Assembly (NCBI RefSeq): GCF_024273195.1
Contig: NZ_JAMZCU010000003.1
Span: forward strand, 582,807 to 646,806
Length of the DNA stretch: 64,000 nt
Source: Devosia ureilytica
Lineage (GTDB): Bacteria; Pseudomonadota; Alphaproteobacteria; Rhizobiales; Devosiaceae
Direction of reading: 5' to 3'
Position numbers and translations under genes: made by a program. The notes beneath the pieces were generated by a model. The model was not told the origin of the DNA. It was given only the letters and a program-made list of their open reading frames with translations, and searched no databases. Positions 62,352-64,000 of the stretch are shown one piece after another (the first letter of the stretch is position 1; every line of letters starts with the position of its first letter).

Positions 62352-62804
62352 ATGTCAAAGTTAAATGACAGTTTGGTCCAAGCGGGCCATCAAGTGGGTT
62401 CACAAGCGGAAAGCGCGCTCATGCTCGACGGCCAAACGGTTCTCGTTGTCGAGACCGAATTTATTATCGCGCTGGGCATCCAGTCGGTACTGCAATCGCT
62501 GGGGGCCGCACAGGTTGTGCTCGCAACCGGCGCCGCAGACGCGCACAAACTGACACCATCCTGGACCACGGTCAGCCTCGCCATCATCGAAATGGAAGCC
62601 AATCGCCCCGAGCTGATCGAGTTGGCCCGCCAGGTGTCCCAGAGCGGCATCCCTGTGCTGGGCCTCAGCGCCGACGTCGGGCTGTCGAGCGGTGTGCCGG
62701 AACTGCCCGGCACACCCGTGATCATCAAGCCGATCCCCGATGAGGATTTGCGTGCGGCCATTCGGGGCCGCCTCCGTCAGAAACCGTTGCCCGACGTGAC
62801 CTGA
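62352..62804 (+). CDS. Atypical receiver-domain protein (phosphoacceptor Asp replaced by Glu)
   Basis: 150 residues, a single receiver fold from about residue 26 (MLDGQTVLVVETEFIIALGIQSVL) to 140. At the acidic pocket the usual E-D pair reads E34-T35. Where the phosphoacceptor aspartate is expected (SLAIIEMEAN) there is E80. The conserved lysine is kept (K126 in VIIKPIP). It should therefore not be phosphorylated in the normal way; a glutamate there can mimic the active state. The gene converges on ecfG with a 28-base overlap. The start could also be the ATG at 62421, near the start of the conserved domain. A modulator of the stress phosphorelay is plausible. Confidence 0.8.
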   Translation: MSKLNDSLVQAGHQVGSQAESALMLDGQTVLVVETEFIIALGIQSVLQSLGAAQVVLATGAADAHKLTPSWTTVSLAIIEMEANRPELIELARQVSQSGIPVLGLSADVGLSSGVPELPGTPVIIKPIPDEDLRAAIRGRLRQKPLPDVT

Positions 62805-63328
62805 GCGGACACGGCGTCCGGCCCATAATCCGATTCGCCGCTGATCTTGAGCAGTTCGGTCAGGCGCGTTCTGGCCCGGCTCACCCGGCTTTTCATCGTG
62901 CCCACGGCGCAATCACAGATGGACGCGGCTTCCTCATAGGAAAAGCCCGAAGCCCCGATCAGGATGATCGCTTCGCGCTGGTCATCCGGCAGCTTGGTCA
63001 GCGCGGCCTTGAAGTCCTCAAGATCCATGGAACCATATTGCGGCGGGTGAACCGACAGACGCTCGGTGAATACCCCATCGCTATCCTGCACTTCCCGGCC
63101 GCGCTTGCGCATCTGGCTGTAGAACTCATTACGCAGGATCGTGAACAGCCAGGCCTTGATATTGGTGCCCATTTCAAAGCTGGTCTGCTTGGCCCAGGCC
63201 TTCATCACGGTGTCCTGCACCAGATCGTCGGCCTTGTCATGCTTGCCGGTCAGCGAAACGGCAAAGGCTCGCAGGCTCGGCAAAGTCGCGAGCATCTCGC
63301 GCTTGAAGGAAGTTCCCTCGGCACTCAT
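62777..63328 (-). CDS. ecfG: General stress ECF sigma factor EcfG
   Basis: 183 residues from the ATG at 63328 (GGGGAG seven bases upstream). Region 2: LATLPSLRAFAVSLTGKHDKADDLVQDTVMKAWAKQTSFEMGTNIKAWLFTILRNEFYS in outline; region 4: LPDDQREAIILIGASGFSYEEAASICDCAVGTMKSRVSRARTRLTELL. This is the EcfG/SigT/RpoE2 type that reads GGAAC-N16/17-CGTT promoters. It is held by NepR, and phosphorylated PhyR releases it. It lies four bases after nepR, and divergent from phyR. Its 3' end overlaps the convergent receiver gene. Confidence 0.95.
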   Translation of the reverse strand: MSAEGTSFKREMLATLPSLRAFAVSLTGKHDKADDLVQDTVMKAWAKQTSFEMGTNIKAWLFTILRNEFYSQMRKRGREVQDSDGVFTERLSVHPPQYGSMDLEDFKAALTKLPDDQREAIILIGASGFSYEEAASICDCAVGTMKSRVSRARTRLTELLKISGESDYGPDAVSAQVTSGNGF

Positions 63329-63332
63329 GCCG

Positions 63333-63554
63333 TTACTCCCCACCCTGGTCGGTCGATTTGCCACCTTGGGCCTTTTCCGCATTGTCGAGCTTCTCGAGCA
63401 GATCGAGCAGTTGATCAGGAACGCCTTCGTCCTGAACCGCCCCATACAGCGCACGCAAACGCGAGCCGATATCGGTCGTAGGACCGAGCCCATCGTCTGC
63501 CCGCCCCGCCTGCATGCGCACACGTTGCTGGGTCACCAGATTATCCTTCTTCAT
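63333..63554 (-). CDS. nepR: Anti-sigma factor NepR
   Basis: 73 residues. The NepR core is TTDIGSRLRALYGAVQDEGVPDQLLDLLEKLD, two helices joined by the conserved V-P-D-(Q/R)-(L/F) turn; the flanking ends are disordered and charged. It binds EcfG in unstressed cells and moves to PhyR when PhyR is phosphorylated. The gene is first in the nepR-ecfG operon, divergent from phyR. A GGAAC-N17-CATT promoter (one mismatch) lies upstream, so the operon should be partly self-activated. Confidence 0.93.
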   Translation of the reverse strand: MKKDNLVTQQRVRMQAGRADDGLGPTTDIGSRLRALYGAVQDEGVPDQLLDLLEKLDNAEKAQGGKSTDQGGE

Positions 63555-63601
63555 GCCAGTTCGACCGATCAGTCTTGGAAATCGTTATCTTGCCAACCCC
63601 A

Positions 63602-63660
63602 AATGCGCGCTGGCGCAGAAAAGTTCCGCCTCTTTGGAACTTTTGTTGGACCCGCACGTT
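63602..63660. promoter_or_regulatory. Divergent EcfG-type promoters of nepR-ecfG and phyR
   Basis: Plus strand: GGAAC (63636-63640), 16 bases, CGTT (63657-63660), exact, for phyR at 63713. Minus strand: GGAAC (63627-63623), 17 bases, CATT (63605-63602), one mismatch, for nepR at 63554. The two -35 elements are eight bases apart. This is the expected feedback arrangement of a general stress locus. Confidence 0.8.
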
Positions 63661-63712
63661 TTGGGGCACTGTGAGGTTCAGAACCACAAGCGTCACCTGG
63701 GAGTAATCGTCT

Positions 63713-64000
63713 ATGTCATTGTCCACGCGGATCGCACCGCATTTGCCCTATCTGCGGCGTTTTTCCCGAGCCGTAACCGGCTCACAAACCTCCGGCGATG
63801 CCTATGTAGCGGCCACTCTCGAAGCCCTTATCGCCGACATCTCTTTATTTCCCGAAGCCTCAAGCGACCGGATCGCACTCTATAAACTTTTCTCGGCCCT
63901 GTTCTCATCCTCGGCCGTTTCCATCCCCGAACCCTCCTCAAGCTTTGCCTGGGAGCAGCGCGCTGCTGCCAACCTGGCCAATCTTGCCCCGCTTCCACGC
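63713..64000 (+). CDS. phyR: General stress response regulator PhyR (5' part; runs off the window)
   Basis: 96 codons from the ATG at 63713 to the window edge, without a stop. The N-terminus MSLSTRIAPHLPYLRRFSRA, followed by TGSQTSGDAYVAATLEALIAD, FPEASSDRIALYKLFSALF, is the sigma-factor-like domain of PhyR, which mimics EcfG region 2 to capture NepR; the C-terminal receiver lies outside the window. It is divergent from nepR-ecfG, with an exact EcfG promoter. It was not in any complete reading-frame list because it is cut at its 3' end. Confidence 0.93.
   Translation, partial: MSLSTRIAPHLPYLRRFSRAVTGSQTSGDAYVAATLEALIADISLFPEASSDRIALYKLFSALFSSSAVSIPEPSSSFAWEQRAAANLANLAPLPR

Overview
The window looks like a contiguous chromosomal segment of a GC-rich alphaproteobacterium of the order Hyphomicrobiales, most likely Devosia or a close relative. 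Pointers are a PhyR/NepR/EcfG general stress locus, a complete trehalose thuEFGKAB-type operon with a LacI regulator, a chvE-mmsAB type sugar transporter, a smo-type polyol operon, and intergenic palindromes of the kind common in this order. The genus call is inference. No rRNA, tRNA, CRISPR, prophage or insertion sequence was seen.

1-8.9 kb: the end of a LysR gene; an ArsR/SRPBCC/DUF1801 cluster behind a perfect 20-bp inverted repeat; purine-ureide catabolism (a PuuE-UraD fusion, AllE, AllA) interrupted by a divergent SRPBCC/ArsR pair and a GST; an envelope YbaY-META protein; a deaminase; and a 45-aa membrane peptide on the other strand. 9-14 kb: trehalose synthesis (otsBA), a PanE-like reductase and a DEAD-box helicase. 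14.2-17.2 kb: a Tat/lipoprotein molybdopterin oxidoreductase with its cytochrome b, divergent from an ECF sigma factor and its DUF1109 anti-sigma; both transcription units carry the same promoter pattern, GTAACC-N16-CGAA. 17.2-22 kb: ThuA-like protein, methyltransferase, GtrA, a secreted 5'-nucleotidase, and small envelope proteins.

22-30 kb: trehalose uptake and catabolism (thuEFGKAB) divergent from thuR, which is preceded by a short reading frame with a perfect ribosome binding site. 30-36 kb: an AfuABC-like importer behind a three-repeat Pho box, then a sulfurtransferase, a VOC protein and a methyltransferase. 36-41 kb: a ChvE/MmsAB-type sugar importer, and a GntR regulator with a perfect palindromic operator and a doubtful start codon. 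41.7-50.8 kb: polyol uptake and oxidation (SorC-type regulator, four ABC genes, mannitol-family dehydrogenase, FGGY kinase), with long inverted repeats between the transporter genes.

50.9-57.6 kb: a tight three-gene operon (transglutaminase-DUF2126, circularly permuted ATP-grasp fused to alpha-E, second transglutaminase). This type of cluster is widespread but has no established substrate, and it is the best candidate here for undescribed biochemistry. 57.6-64 kb: the general stress region, with small membrane proteins, a DUF883 protein and a YqjE-like protein, a lipid kinase coupled to a CHASE3/HisKA_2 histidine kinase, a Crp/Fnr regulator, a receiver domain with glutamate in place of the phosphoacceptor aspartate, ecfG, nepR and the start of phyR. 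Four exact GGAAC-N16/17-CGTT promoters lie here, and weaker versions occur before nepR, otsB and the gene at 21388.
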